30,518 nt of DNA, from the NCBI GenBank assembly GCA_002315375.1, contig DCHR01000060.1, forward strand, positions 1 through 30,518, given 5' to 3'. The notes beneath the pieces were generated by a model, which did not search any database, had not been told where the DNA came from, and saw nothing but the letters and a program-made list of their open reading frames with translations. The stretch is from Treponema sp. UBA1747. GTDB lineage: Bacteria > Spirochaetota > Spirochaetia > Treponematales > Treponemataceae. The translations under genes were made by a program, and so were the position numbers. Positions 8,367-16,987 of the stretch are shown here, in pieces (position 1 is the stretch's first letter; every line of letters begins with the position of its first letter).

Positions 8367-8874
8367 TTAAGCTTCTTTTCTCCGGATGAATTGCAAGAGT
8401 TTTTCTAAAGAAACCAAGGAAACTGAAAATTAAAGGAGAAAGAACGATATTGAAAATCAGTTCAAAAAGGAAATCCAGCGAAAAAAGAGATGTTGGATTA
8501 ATTGCCGTGAAGAAAAGTGAAATAATCCATATCAGAACTGTTTTTAAAATTGTTGCAATTCCAACAGTAATAACGGGAATAATAAATCCTGTAATTACAA
8601 TTCTGTCAGCGAAAAGTCCGAAAAGATATCCTGTTAAAGTTCTGAAAATGCAGTTGAGTCCGAAAGGAACACCCGTAATAAAATCCAGAGTAATTCCGGA
8701 AACAAAACCTGTAAGCTGTCCGTAAGTTTTCCCGTTCAGCAGAGAAATATAAACCGAACAGATAAGAACTAAATCAGGAATAACCGGAAGAATATACAGG
8801 TTGCTCAGAATAGTACTTTCAATGAGAGCGGCTCCAAAGATAATCATGACAGAAACAAAAAAAGATTTAGTCAT
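8359..8874 (-). CDS. mreD: Rod shape-determining membrane protein MreD
   Basis: 171 residues from the ATG at 8874, which overlaps the end of mreC and has GGGGG just upstream. The frame stays open to 8901, but that start lies deeper within mreC and lacks a comparable site. It is a small hydrophobic protein with about five membrane segments. FVSGITLDFITGVPFGLNCIFRTLTGYLFG matches the conserved MreD core. MreD links the MreB filament and MreC to the RodA/PBP2 synthase. Identification rests on hydropathy, this core and its fixed place between mreC and mrdA. Confidence 0.9.
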   Translation of the reverse strand: MTKSFFVSVMIIFGAALIESTILSNLYILPVIPDLVLICSVYISLLNGKTYGQLTGFVSGITLDFITGVPFGLNCIFRTLTGYLFGLFADRIVITGFIIPVITVGIATILKTVLIWIISLFFTAINPTSLFSLDFLFELIFNIVLSPLIFSFLGFFRKTLAIHPEKRSLND

Positions 8875-9751
8875 TTGAAGCCCCCATATCTTTCTTATCA
8901 TTAAGTTCTTTCATGTTAACTACAAAAACTGTTTCAAGACGGGAAAAATCTATAATCGGAATAAGCTCAATATTCAAAGATGAGTTGTAATCGATAGAGG
9001 TTACTTTGGAAATGGTTCCAACCGGAATATCCCTCATGTAATTGTCATTTTCACCGGAAGTAACAATTACATCTCCATAGTGGAGACTGTCGATTGTTCT
9101 TTTGCGGATATACTGCATGGAAAGCGGAAGCAAAGGATCTCCGTTTCCGGAAACAAGACCTACATCACGAGTGTTCTGGATTCTGGAAGAAACAATGCAG
9201 TTCAAATTGTAAACCGGCATAACCTGGCAGGTTATTGGCCCTACTTCTACAACCTTTCCTACAAGTCCCTGACTTCCGTTCTGGAAAGCAACAACAGGCA
9301 TATTTTTTCTGATACCGTGAACACTTCCCTTGTTTATTGTCAGATATGAATAAAGGTTATCCAGGTCACGGGAAATAATCTGACACGGAATATTTTTTTC
9401 TTCCATGTAGATTGAAAAATCCAGCTGTTCCTTAAGACGTTCATTTTCCTTTCTGATGTCAGCATTGCTGCGCTGCATCTGCTCATAGTTTTCCAGCTTT
9501 GAAACAAGCTCGTTATAGTCTTTTTTCAGCTGTCTCAGTTCCTTTGCAGAATTTACTGTATTTCTGAATCCCCGGGTTACTGTGACGATTCCCTTTTCTA
9601 CTGAAGAAAAAACCGTGAATCCAACTTTCTTGAAATTAAGTACAAAACTTTTGGAACTGAATCCAAGAAAAAGACCCGATATGAGAAGAAGCAATACAAG
9701 TAAAAGTTCAGAAAAACTGAAATGAAAGGAAAACCTGGACTTTTGTTTCAT
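8867..9751 (-). CDS. mreC: Rod shape-determining protein MreC
   Basis: 294 residues. A short cytoplasmic tail is followed by a membrane segment (about residues 13-30), a coiled coil (about 65-112, LKKDYNELVSKLENYEQMQRS and onward), then the beta-rich periplasmic domain typical of MreC (VVAFQNGSQGLVGKVVEVG, YIRKRTIDSLHYGDVIVTSGENDNYMRDIPVGTI). MreC activates PBP2/RodA from the periplasmic side and connects to MreB through MreD. The gene begins 24 nt after mreB and overlaps mreD at its 3' end. Length is within the usual range of the family. Confidence 0.95.
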   Translation of the reverse strand: MKQKSRFSFHFSFSELLLVLLLLISGLFLGFSSKSFVLNFKKVGFTVFSSVEKGIVTVTRGFRNTVNSAKELRQLKKDYNELVSKLENYEQMQRSNADIRKENERLKEQLDFSIYMEEKNIPCQIISRDLDNLYSYLTINKGSVHGIRKNMPVVAFQNGSQGLVGKVVEVGPITCQVMPVYNLNCIVSSRIQNTRDVGLVSGNGDPLLPLSMQYIRKRTIDSLHYGDVIVTSGENDNYMRDIPVGTISKVTSIDYNSSLNIELIPIIDFSRLETVFVVNMKELNDKKDMGASND

Positions 9752-9775
9752 TAAACGACTCTTTCTGGAAAAAAA

Positions 9776-10810
9776 TTATGAGAGTGAATCGTAAATCATT
9801 CTGTCCGCAGTCATATCCTTGAAAAGCTCAAAGGCCTGTCCGGCACCAAGAGCAACACATTCCAAAGGACGTTCTACGAGAATAACAGGAACTCCGGCTT
9901 CTTTCGAAATAAGTTTTGGAAGTTCACGAAGCATTGAACCACCACCAGTCATGATGATACCGCGTTCGATAATATCTGCGGCCAGTTCAGGAGGTGTAAG
10001 TCCAAGAACGTTCTTAACTTCTTCAACGATTTTTGTAACAGGTTCTTTGAGTGCTTCACGAACTTCAACACTGTCAATTTCAAGACGGCGAGGAAGACCT
10101 GTAATAGCATCAACACCTTTGATTTCCATTTTTTCGATTGTTTTTTCAGGAGCAGCAGAACCAATCTGAATCTTCAGTCTTTCTGCGGCGCCTTTACCGA
10201 TACGAAGGTTATGATTGTTTCTGATGTGGCTTACAATAGCTTCATCAAATTTATCACCACCGATACGGATTGAATGGGTAACAACCATACCACCAAGGGA
10301 AATTACAGATACTTCAGTTGTACCACCACCAATATCACAAACCATATGACCGGCTGGTTCATAAATCGGGATTTTTGCACCGATGGCAGCTGCAAGACTT
10401 TCTGCAACAACTTCAACTTCCTTTGCACCGGCTTTAAGGGCTGCTTCAACAACAGCGCGGCGTTCAACTTCTGTAATACAGGAAGGAATACCGATTTTCA
10501 TTCTGAGGGATTTAATCAACTGATGCTTTGGTGTAATTTTTTTAATGAAATATTCAATAAGAATCTGGCATGAATCGATATCAGCAATAACTCCGTCTGC
10601 CAGAGGACGAATTGCCAGAATATTTCCCGGTGTACGGTCAAGCATCTGTTTTGCATCTGAACCAACAGCAACGATTTTTTTCGTTCCCTTTTCAACTGCA
10701 ACAACAGAGGGTTCATCAATAACAATACCCTTTCCTCTTACATAAATAAGAGTATTACAGGTTCCCAGGTCAATACCTATATCTGTTGAAAATCTGTCAA
10801 AAAATCCCAT
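9776..10810 (-). CDS. mreB: Actin-like rod shape protein MreB
   Basis: 344 residues, the usual MreB length. Actin-fold nucleotide-binding motifs are intact: phosphate 1 IDLGTCNT near residue 14, phosphate 2 DIGGGTTEVSV near 165, and the adenosine motif MTGGGSMLR near 290. The N terminus (MGFFDRFSTDIGIDLGT) is typical. MreB filaments under the membrane orient the elongation synthase. It follows the TPR gene by 11 nt; the ribosome binding site AGGGGA overlaps the TPR stop codon, so translation is probably coupled. In spirochaetes, shape also depends on periplasmic flagella; no flagellar genes lie in this window. Confidence 0.98.
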   Translation of the reverse strand: MGFFDRFSTDIGIDLGTCNTLIYVRGKGIVIDEPSVVAVEKGTKKIVAVGSDAKQMLDRTPGNILAIRPLADGVIADIDSCQILIEYFIKKITPKHQLIKSLRMKIGIPSCITEVERRAVVEAALKAGAKEVEVVAESLAAAIGAKIPIYEPAGHMVCDIGGGTTEVSVISLGGMVVTHSIRIGGDKFDEAIVSHIRNNHNLRIGKGAAERLKIQIGSAAPEKTIEKMEIKGVDAITGLPRRLEIDSVEVREALKEPVTKIVEEVKNVLGLTPPELAADIIERGIIMTGGGSMLRELPKLISKEAGVPVILVERPLECVALGAGQAFELFKDMTADRMIYDSLS

Positions 10811-10821
10811 TTTATTTTCCC

Positions 10822-11790
10822 CTATTTTTTTGTCTCAGATAATTTTTTCAATGCACCCGCATGGTTACTGCGGATTTTCAATGTATTTCTCCATTCAGCG
10901 CGGGCTTTTACGATATTACCCTGCTTCTCATATATTACACCAATTCCGTAATGTGCGTCATCCGAATTTGCATTTTTTTTCAGAACTTCTTCAAATTCCT
11001 TCTCTGCTTCATCGTAATTTTCCTCTTCCATGTAGATGTTTGCCAGCATAAGGCGGCTTTTTTCCACCAGAAGATCATTTTCGCAGGAATTGATTACTCT
11101 GTATAAATACTGTTTTCCGGAAGCTGTCATACCGCTTTTTATGTATTGTTCAGCAATAGAAACCAGAAGATTGTCCGACTCTCTGACCAGAAGGGCTTCG
11201 GAAAAAGCCGAAATACTTTCTGTAGGCATTCCCAGGGCTGCATAACTCATTCCAAGGTATTCGTAGATGTCATCTGCTTCGTACCCTAATTCCAGAGCTT
11301 TAGTAAGGTGTTCAACTGTAGAATCAGCATAATAATTCTGGGAAATCTTGTTTTTATAAAAGTATGCTTTTCCAAGCATGTAGTGAATCTGTGGAATTGT
11401 TTTTTCTTTGGCTGAATAAAGAGCCAGTCTCAGGGAACTTATTGATTCATCCAGATAGTTTTGAATCTCAGAAGAATCTGTCTGTGAAACGGCCAGGTAA
11501 AAACAGGAATAACCATAATAAATCAGGGCTGAATTGTTGAAAGGATTGTTCTGCAAAAGAAGCTTTCCGTCCCTGTAAATTTTTTCATACTTTGCGGAAT
11601 CTTCTTCGGCCCAGTAAGCCGCAAGTGTCTTTGTAGAAATACGTGATGAATTGTATTTTTTTATAAAAAAGACTGCAAAAAAGGTAATCAGTGCTGCAAT
11701 AAAAAAAGCGATAGTAATGAAAACTATGTTTCTGAAAAGGTGGCTTTTCTTTTTGGCGGTGTTTTCGTTTTTAAATTCGTAATCGTCCAT
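10822..11790 (-). CDS. Membrane-anchored TPR protein upstream of mreB
   Basis: 322 residues. A charged cytoplasmic N terminus is followed by one membrane segment (about residues 20-45, IVFITIAFFIAALITFFAVFFI). The rest consists of tetratricopeptide-like helices, for example IHYMLGKAYFYKNK, DIYEYLGMSYAALGMPTESISAFSEAL and DDAHYGIGVIYEKQGNIVKARAEWRNTLKI. TPRs are protein-docking scaffolds; the partner here is unknown. Placement directly before mreB with overlapping translation signals suggests a part in organising the elongation complex, which is inference. It starts only 32 nt after the 3' end of rnpB, with no obvious promoter in the gap, so transcription may enter from rnpB or from within it. 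Confidence 0.85.
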   Translation of the reverse strand: MDDYEFKNENTAKKKSHLFRNIVFITIAFFIAALITFFAVFFIKKYNSSRISTKTLAAYWAEEDSAKYEKIYRDGKLLLQNNPFNNSALIYYGYSCFYLAVSQTDSSEIQNYLDESISSLRLALYSAKEKTIPQIHYMLGKAYFYKNKISQNYYADSTVEHLTKALELGYEADDIYEYLGMSYAALGMPTESISAFSEALLVRESDNLLVSIAEQYIKSGMTASGKQYLYRVINSCENDLLVEKSRLMLANIYMEEENYDEAEKEFEEVLKKNANSDDAHYGIGVIYEKQGNIVKARAEWRNTLKIRSNHAGALKKLSETKK

Positions 11791-11822
11791 TATATCGCTT
11801 TAATCTTTTTAAAATAAAAAAA

Positions 11823-12211
11823 CAGACAGAACTGTAAGCCGGGTTTTGTTCCGGAATTGCTTCCGGCCATAATCATCTATCCGAAACATCTGTTGCCAGA
11901 TGCCTTTAGCAATTTACCCGCAGTCTATAGTCCGGAAAACCAAACTGCTGCTTAATTTTGCTCCAAATGAGGTTTACAAGCGGCTTCTGTTACCAGAAAC
12001 CCGGTAGTCTCTTACACTGCCTTTTCACCCTTACCAGTTGCCTGGCGGTACAATTTCTGTTGCACTATCTGTCACCGCAGGGTTATGTGAAAAACACAAC
12101 TGCCAGCGATGCCCGGTTATTACCCGGCATTTTTTCCGGCGGAGCCCGGACTTTACCTCACGGGCCGCGGACTTTCATAAGCCCGCCCCGCGCGATTATG
12201 CATTCTGTCTG
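11823..12211 (-). ncRNA. rnpB: RNase P RNA (bacterial type A)
   Basis: The catalytic RNA of RNase P, which cuts the 5' leader from pre-tRNAs. Reading the minus strand, the conserved core GAGGTAAAGTCCGGGCTCC lies at 12159-12141, close to the consensus GAGGAAAGUCCGGGCUCC. AAGGGTGAAAAGG and GTAAGAG follow, and the 3' signature ACAAAACCCGGCTTACAG is at 11849-11832. The ends are set by helix P1: CAGACAGAA (12211-12203) pairs perfectly with TTCTGTCTG (11831-11823). A run of seven T follows the 3' end (11822-11816) and could serve as a termination signal. Length is about 389 nt, normal for the family. It lies between the zinc-ribbon gene and the TPR gene on the same strand. The exact 5' end is inferred from P1 pairing. 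Confidence 0.95.
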
Positions 12212-12248
12212 ATAATTAACTTATTCTGTTTAAGAATCAGAGAAAAGA

Positions 12249-13160
12249 TTACTGATCGTCTTCGTCTGAATCTTCTTCATCCATTTCTGAGTCAGAATCG
12301 TCAGCTTCGTCAGAGAACTGGTTCTCTTTTTCGTAGAGTGTCTGTTCTCTGTCGTCATCTTCCATATCATCATCTTCGTCGAATTCATCATCCAGATCAT
12401 CAAAGCTGGCTGTTTCGCTGATTGCATAGTAGTTTTCGTCAGTTCCATCAGCTGATTCTTCGTAGAACAGGATTCTTGAACAGTATGGACAGAAAAGAAT
12501 GTTTTCTTTTTCGCGAACAGTGTTTGCAAACTGTGCAGGAAGAATCATATGACAACCTGTACAAACACCGTTCTTTACAGCAACGATACCTTCTGAATTT
12601 CTCTGAATAATTCTTTCGAATTTGAAAAGAATTTCCTGATCAAGACTTGGTGTAATGCTGCTTTCTTTTTCTTTAAGTTTTGTAAGTTCACTGTTGTATT
12701 TAGCGATTTCGTTATCAATAGATTCTTTTGCAGTATTGATATCGTTTTCTGAAGATTTAATCATATCTTCATCGCTTTTAAGAGTTTCATCCAGAGCCTG
12801 AAGTGATTTTTCTTCATGCTGAAGTTCTTTTCTCAGATCTTCTTCCTTGAGTTTTGCTTCGTTGATCTGTTTTTCAAGAGCTTCATATTCGCGGTGTGTA
12901 GAAATGTTATCCATACTCTTTTCACCGTCTTCGCGAAGTTTGATTGCTGCATCAAGTTCTACTTTGATTCCACCAATTTTTTCTTTCAGCTCTTCGTATG
13001 CAGTGTTTTTTACAATGTATTCTTTCTTAAGTTTAGAAAGAAGATCTTCCTGAATACCAAGCTGTTTTGGTGCTTCTTCAATTTTGGCTTCCAGCTGGTA
13101 TTTGTTAACCAGAATATCCTGTAAGTCCTTTAATTTTTCAAAAACTTCTGCTGTAACCAT
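12249..13160 (-). CDS. Coiled-coil C4 zinc-ribbon protein (COG1579/DUF164-like) with acidic tail
   Basis: 303 residues. Residues about 5-185 are a long, highly charged coiled coil (many Glu/Lys heptads, for example LEKQINEAKLKEEDLRKEL). Then comes a C4 zinc ribbon: C200-x2-C203 (CTGC) and C224-x2-C227 (CPYC). The last 60 residues are strongly acidic with D/E runs. A helical hairpin plus C4 ribbon is the COG1579 architecture, whose members are proposed to bind nucleic acids; function is not settled. The acidic tail is longer than I would expect for the family. A strong promoter lies about 40 nt upstream and AAAGGAAA precedes the ATG. It sits between rpoD and rnpB. Confidence 0.88.
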   Translation of the reverse strand: MVTAEVFEKLKDLQDILVNKYQLEAKIEEAPKQLGIQEDLLSKLKKEYIVKNTAYEELKEKIGGIKVELDAAIKLREDGEKSMDNISTHREYEALEKQINEAKLKEEDLRKELQHEEKSLQALDETLKSDEDMIKSSENDINTAKESIDNEIAKYNSELTKLKEKESSITPSLDQEILFKFERIIQRNSEGIVAVKNGVCTGCHMILPAQFANTVREKENILFCPYCSRILFYEESADGTDENYYAISETASFDDLDDEFDEDDDMEDDDREQTLYEKENQFSDEADDSDSEMDEEDSDEDDQ

Positions 13161-13199
13161 CAGTATTTTCCTTTAGTTTGTTAAAAAAATAATCAAATA

Positions 13200-13228
13200 A
13201 TTATATTAAATTACATGCTTTCTGTCTA
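13200..13228 (-). promoter_or_regulatory. Sigma-70 promoter for the zinc-ribbon gene
   Basis: On the minus strand TAGACA (13228-13223) is separated by exactly 17 nt from TATAAT (13205-13200). This is 5/6 and 6/6 agreement with the sigma-70 consensus. The predicted start is near 13193, giving a leader of about 33 nt. It lies in the 97-nt gap after rpoD, so this gene, and perhaps rnpB and the mre genes beyond, need not depend on rpoD transcription. Confidence 0.75.
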
Positions 13229-13257
13229 TTCTAGGTTTTTCCCCCGAATCAGAACTA

Positions 13258-15120
13258 TTACATGTAATCCTTCAGTTCATTTGCACGACGCGGGTGACGA
13301 AGTCTGCGGAGAGCTTTGGCTTCAATCTGACGGATACGTTCACGTGTAACATCAAAATAAAGTCCAACTTCTTCCAGTGTCAGGCTGTAACCGTCTTCAA
13401 GACCGAAACGCATCTTAAGAACTTCCTGTTCGCGCGGTGGCAGTGTAGAAAGAACTTTCTTAAGCTGTTCCTGAAGCATAGTATAAGCTGTTGCGTTTGC
13501 TGGATTTTCAACATCTTTGTCTTCGATGAAGTCTCCCAGTAATGAATCTTCCTCTTCTCCGATTGGTGTATCCAGAGAAATTGGTTCACGGGCAACATTT
13601 TTAACCTGTTTAACACGGGTTAATGGCCATCCAAGCTGCTGGGCGATTTCTTCGTCGGTTGGTTCACGGCCAAGTTTCTGCATAAGCTGGCGGCTTTCAC
13701 GGACAACCTTGTTAATCTGTTCAATCATGTGAACCGGAACACGGATTGTACGTGCCTGGTCAGAAATAGAACGTGTAATTGCCTGGCGGATCCACCATGT
13801 AGCGTATGTAGAGAATTTGAAACCTTTACGGTATTCGAATTTTTCAACAGCCTTAATAAGACCGATGTTTCCTTCCTGAACCAGGTCAAAGAACTGAAGT
13901 CCGCGGTTTGTGTATTTTTTTGCAATGGAAACAACGAGACGAAGGTTTGCTTCAATCAGCTTGTTCTTTGCTTTTTCCATCATTACGCGGCCTTCTTCGA
14001 TTTTCTGGGCCATTTCAAGAATATCTTCAACTGAATTTTCGAAATCGAATTCCAGCTTATGGAGTTTTCTGTCAATTTTCTGAATTTCAGTATAAACGTT
14101 GCGCATTTCATCTGAACTCATATTAAGTTCAGCTTCAAGTTTTGCAGCCTGAGATTTAATTGACATTTTTCGTCCCAAAGCACGGAGTTCTGCAGCATTT
14201 TTGATGCGCAGATCCTTCATTTTCTTTTCCTGCTTCAGGTGATATTCTTCGATTTTGTGTGTAGCATCACGGAATTTCTGAGTCAGCTTATCAAGTTCTT
14301 CTGTCTGAATATCAATTTCAGCCAGTTTTGGCTGGATAATTGCGCGAAGTTCACATAATTCTTCGTTCTGAAGAATCTTGATTGTTCCTTCTGTTTCAAA
14401 AAGCTGTTTCTTCAAAGGAATATACTGCTTCATTTCTGGCAGAACAGGTTTTATGTATTCACCGTAAGCACTCTTAAGACGGCGTTTTTCAGCCATTTCT
14501 TCGTTAATTTCTTTACGGGCTTTTCCCTGTTCATGTAAATCAATTCTTGTAAATGCTTTCTGGGCAATTGTGAAGAATTCAGGAATCATAATACCGGCAT
14601 TACGGATTACATCCTTAATGATGTTTTTTCCGTCTTCCATCTGCTTGGAAAGGATAACTTCCTGTTCTGCAGTAAGGAGGTTTTCACGTCCGATTTCGCG
14701 AAGGTAATAACGAATCGGGTCATCAACAGAAGAATCTTTGTCATTGTTTACGAGACGTGATTTTGAAGCAGCCAGTTTCTTTTCTGTCTGTTCGATTTCA
14801 GAAACTTCGCTGTCTCCTCCAACCTCTTCGTCATCATCGTCAAGAATACCTGCATCATCTTCTTCTTCATCATCAGGTTCTTCTTCCGGCTCAGGTTCTT
14901 CGCCGATTATATCTGTTTCGATAACTGTGATTTTTTGATCTTCAAGAGCTTTCAGAACACTTTCCATTTCAGGAGTGTTTACAAAACCCATACCAAGAAC
15001 GTCTGTTATTTCATCCCATGAAACAACTTTTTTTTCTTTAAGGAAATCCAGAACTTTTTCTGTTGCATCGTTAATAATAAACTTTTTTGCAGCATTTTCT
15101 GATTTTTCAGTCTGACTCAT
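13258..15120 (-). CDS. rpoD: Primary sigma factor RpoD (sigma-70)
   Basis: 620 residues. Region 1.1 lies at the N terminus (about 12-75), then an acidic low-complexity linker (about 75-108, long D/E runs), region 1.2 (DDPIRYYLREIGRENLLTAEQE), and a non-conserved insert rich in charged helices. Region 2 follows (NLRLVVSIAKKYTNRGLQFFDLVQEGNIGLIKAVEKFEYRKGFKFSTYATWWIRQAI), with the RpoD box and -10 recognition helix intact. Regions 3 and 4 end in the -35 recognition helix (TLEEVGLYFDVTRERIRQIEAKALRRLRHP). It directs RNA polymerase to housekeeping promoters, consistent with the TTGACA/TATAAT-like promoters found in the window. It follows dnaG by 35 nt with AAAGGGAA before the ATG, the dnaG-rpoD order of the macromolecular synthesis operon. 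Confidence 0.98.
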   Translation of the reverse strand: MSQTEKSENAAKKFIINDATEKVLDFLKEKKVVSWDEITDVLGMGFVNTPEMESVLKALEDQKITVIETDIIGEEPEPEEEPDDEEEDDAGILDDDDEEVGGDSEVSEIEQTEKKLAASKSRLVNNDKDSSVDDPIRYYLREIGRENLLTAEQEVILSKQMEDGKNIIKDVIRNAGIMIPEFFTIAQKAFTRIDLHEQGKARKEINEEMAEKRRLKSAYGEYIKPVLPEMKQYIPLKKQLFETEGTIKILQNEELCELRAIIQPKLAEIDIQTEELDKLTQKFRDATHKIEEYHLKQEKKMKDLRIKNAAELRALGRKMSIKSQAAKLEAELNMSSDEMRNVYTEIQKIDRKLHKLEFDFENSVEDILEMAQKIEEGRVMMEKAKNKLIEANLRLVVSIAKKYTNRGLQFFDLVQEGNIGLIKAVEKFEYRKGFKFSTYATWWIRQAITRSISDQARTIRVPVHMIEQINKVVRESRQLMQKLGREPTDEEIAQQLGWPLTRVKQVKNVAREPISLDTPIGEEEDSLLGDFIEDKDVENPANATAYTMLQEQLKKVLSTLPPREQEVLKMRFGLEDGYSLTLEEVGLYFDVTRERIRQIEAKALRRLRHPRRANELKDYM

Positions 15121-15155
15121 AAAGTTCCCTTTTTAGTTTAAAAAAATAAAAATTT

Positions 15156-16976
15156 TTATAATTTTCGCAGTTGTTGTTCAATCTGCATTTTTTCTGAAAG
15201 CAGTGCATTCATGTTTTCCCGGTCCTCAGGAGTTACAACAATGAAGCTTTTAATAAGTACCTGAAGTTCTGTTATTCTTTTTTCGAGTTTATTTTTACTC
15301 AAAAACTTAACAAAATCCGCAACAACTGAACCTGCTTTTTCTCCGTCATATTCTTTTGACGAAACTGCCTGTGTTATTATCGGAAGAAGCTGCGAATTTT
15401 GACAGCGGTCCAGTAACATTGGCAGAGAAAGAGCATTTTCCTGACTGCATTCTTTCAGAATTTTATATAGTTCAAGGGCTGCAGGATTTTTGAAATCTTC
15501 TTCAGATATTTTTCCATCGATTTCAGAAAACTTTTCAAGATTACATACAACGGCCAGAATACCTCGCATCTCAGCATTCAGCTGTATTGCAGGATTTTGT
15601 ACTGTTTTGTTATTTGTCTGCCGGTTATTTACTGGTTGAATTGTGTTTCTGGTTTGTCTGGAATTTCGGTTCTGAAAATCCTTTCTGCAAGCCTCCGGAC
15701 TGATATTTAATTTCTGGCACAATAAGTCCAGACATGATTCTTTGTGTGAAAAAGACTGGAGAGCATCAATATACGAAAAGAAATCAAAGGCTGCCTTTGA
15801 TTTTCCCTCCGGTGTATCAATTGGGTATAATTCTCCTAATCTATTCAACAGATAGTCAGAGTCTAATATACTGTTGCTTACCTGATTCGTCAAGTTTTCC
15901 CTGCCAAAGTTCTGTAAAATTTCTGATGCGTCCTTTCCGCCCTTTAATCTCAGAACTTTTACGGTAAATCCCAGGCTCCGGCACATCAAAATAGATTTAA
16001 CGGTTGCTTCCTGCCCTGCATTGTCCGAGTCAAAGGCCAGAATAATTGTGTCAGCAAGGCCTCGTACCATTTTAAGGTGGTCTTCTGTAAGGGCTGTTCC
16101 ACAGGTGGCTACGGCATAATCAATTCCTGCCTGGTGATAAGCAATAACATCCATGTTTCCTTCGCAGAAAATAACGGATTTTGAAGTTCTCATTCCGTTT
16201 TTTGCAAAGTTGAAGGCATAAAGTGTTTCCCTTTTTTTATACTGAACCATTTCTGGGGTGTTCATGTATTTTCTGTCAGTTTTTGGATCCTTTGAGTGAA
16301 GGATTCGTCCCGAAAAAGCCACTGTCTGGCCGTGTCTGTTGAAAATCGGGAACATTACCCTGTCATTGAAAAAAGAAATGTCCGGATATTTCTGACTGAA
16401 AAGACGTGACTGGGCTAGGAAATCATCGCTGAAATTCTTTCCCTTAAGGAACTTTTTGAGCCATTTAATTTCTTTTGGAGCGTATCCAAGTTTGAATTTT
16501 TCTATAGTTTCCCGGGTTAATCCGCGTTTTGTCAGATAATCCAGGGCTTCCTTTCCTTCGGGAGTTTCCAGAAGAATATAATTGAACATATTGGCCGTAC
16601 GGTCATAAAGTTCAATCAGACGATCTTTTGTATCGTCATATTTGAAAGCTTCATTTTCTCGGCCGTTACCGTTTTCGTACTGGATTGTAATGCCGCTTCT
16701 TTTGGCCAGAAACTGAAGTGCTTCGGCATAATTCAGGTTCTGGGTTTCCATGGCAAAGCCGATGGCATTTCCTGATTTGTGGCAGGAGAAGCAGTAATAC
16801 ATTTTTTTATCGCCGTCTACATGGAATGAAGCAGTTTTTTCATTGTGAAAAGGACAGCACCCCCACCAGTCATTTCCGCTTCTGCGTTCTAGTTTTGTAG
16901 TTTCCCCTACAAGAGACACAATGTCAGTCTGAGTATGAATCTGGTTTATTGTTTCTTTGGAAATATATCCGGCCAT
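15156..16976 (-). CDS. dnaG: DNA primase DnaG
   Basis: 606 residues. It makes RNA primers for replication. The N-terminal CHC2 zinc site is C41, H44, C62, C65 (CPFHNEKTASF ... YYCFSC). The catalytic core follows, with the Toprim motifs VIFCEGNMDVIAYHQAG (about 265) and LAFDSDNAGQEA (about 310). The C-terminal part from about 430 is less conserved and contains a Asn/Gln-rich linker (RNTIQPVNNRQTNNKTVQN) before the likely DnaB-interacting helical domain. Length is typical. It begins 11 nt after mltG with only a weak ribosome binding site, so translation may depend on coupling to mltG. It precedes rpoD on the same strand. Confidence 0.97.
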   Translation of the reverse strand: MAGYISKETINQIHTQTDIVSLVGETTKLERRSGNDWWGCCPFHNEKTASFHVDGDKKMYYCFSCHKSGNAIGFAMETQNLNYAEALQFLAKRSGITIQYENGNGRENEAFKYDDTKDRLIELYDRTANMFNYILLETPEGKEALDYLTKRGLTRETIEKFKLGYAPKEIKWLKKFLKGKNFSDDFLAQSRLFSQKYPDISFFNDRVMFPIFNRHGQTVAFSGRILHSKDPKTDRKYMNTPEMVQYKKRETLYAFNFAKNGMRTSKSVIFCEGNMDVIAYHQAGIDYAVATCGTALTEDHLKMVRGLADTIILAFDSDNAGQEATVKSILMCRSLGFTVKVLRLKGGKDASEILQNFGRENLTNQVSNSILDSDYLLNRLGELYPIDTPEGKSKAAFDFFSYIDALQSFSHKESCLDLLCQKLNISPEACRKDFQNRNSRQTRNTIQPVNNRQTNNKTVQNPAIQLNAEMRGILAVVCNLEKFSEIDGKISEEDFKNPAALELYKILKECSQENALSLPMLLDRCQNSQLLPIITQAVSSKEYDGEKAGSVVADFVKFLSKNKLEKRITELQVLIKSFIVVTPEDRENMNALLSEKMQIEQQLRKL

Positions 16977-16987
16977 ATATCTTTAAT

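Noticed and set aside
11958..12421. Plus-strand reading frames over rnpB
   Set aside because: They lie antisense to a clear RNase P RNA and show no protein signature.
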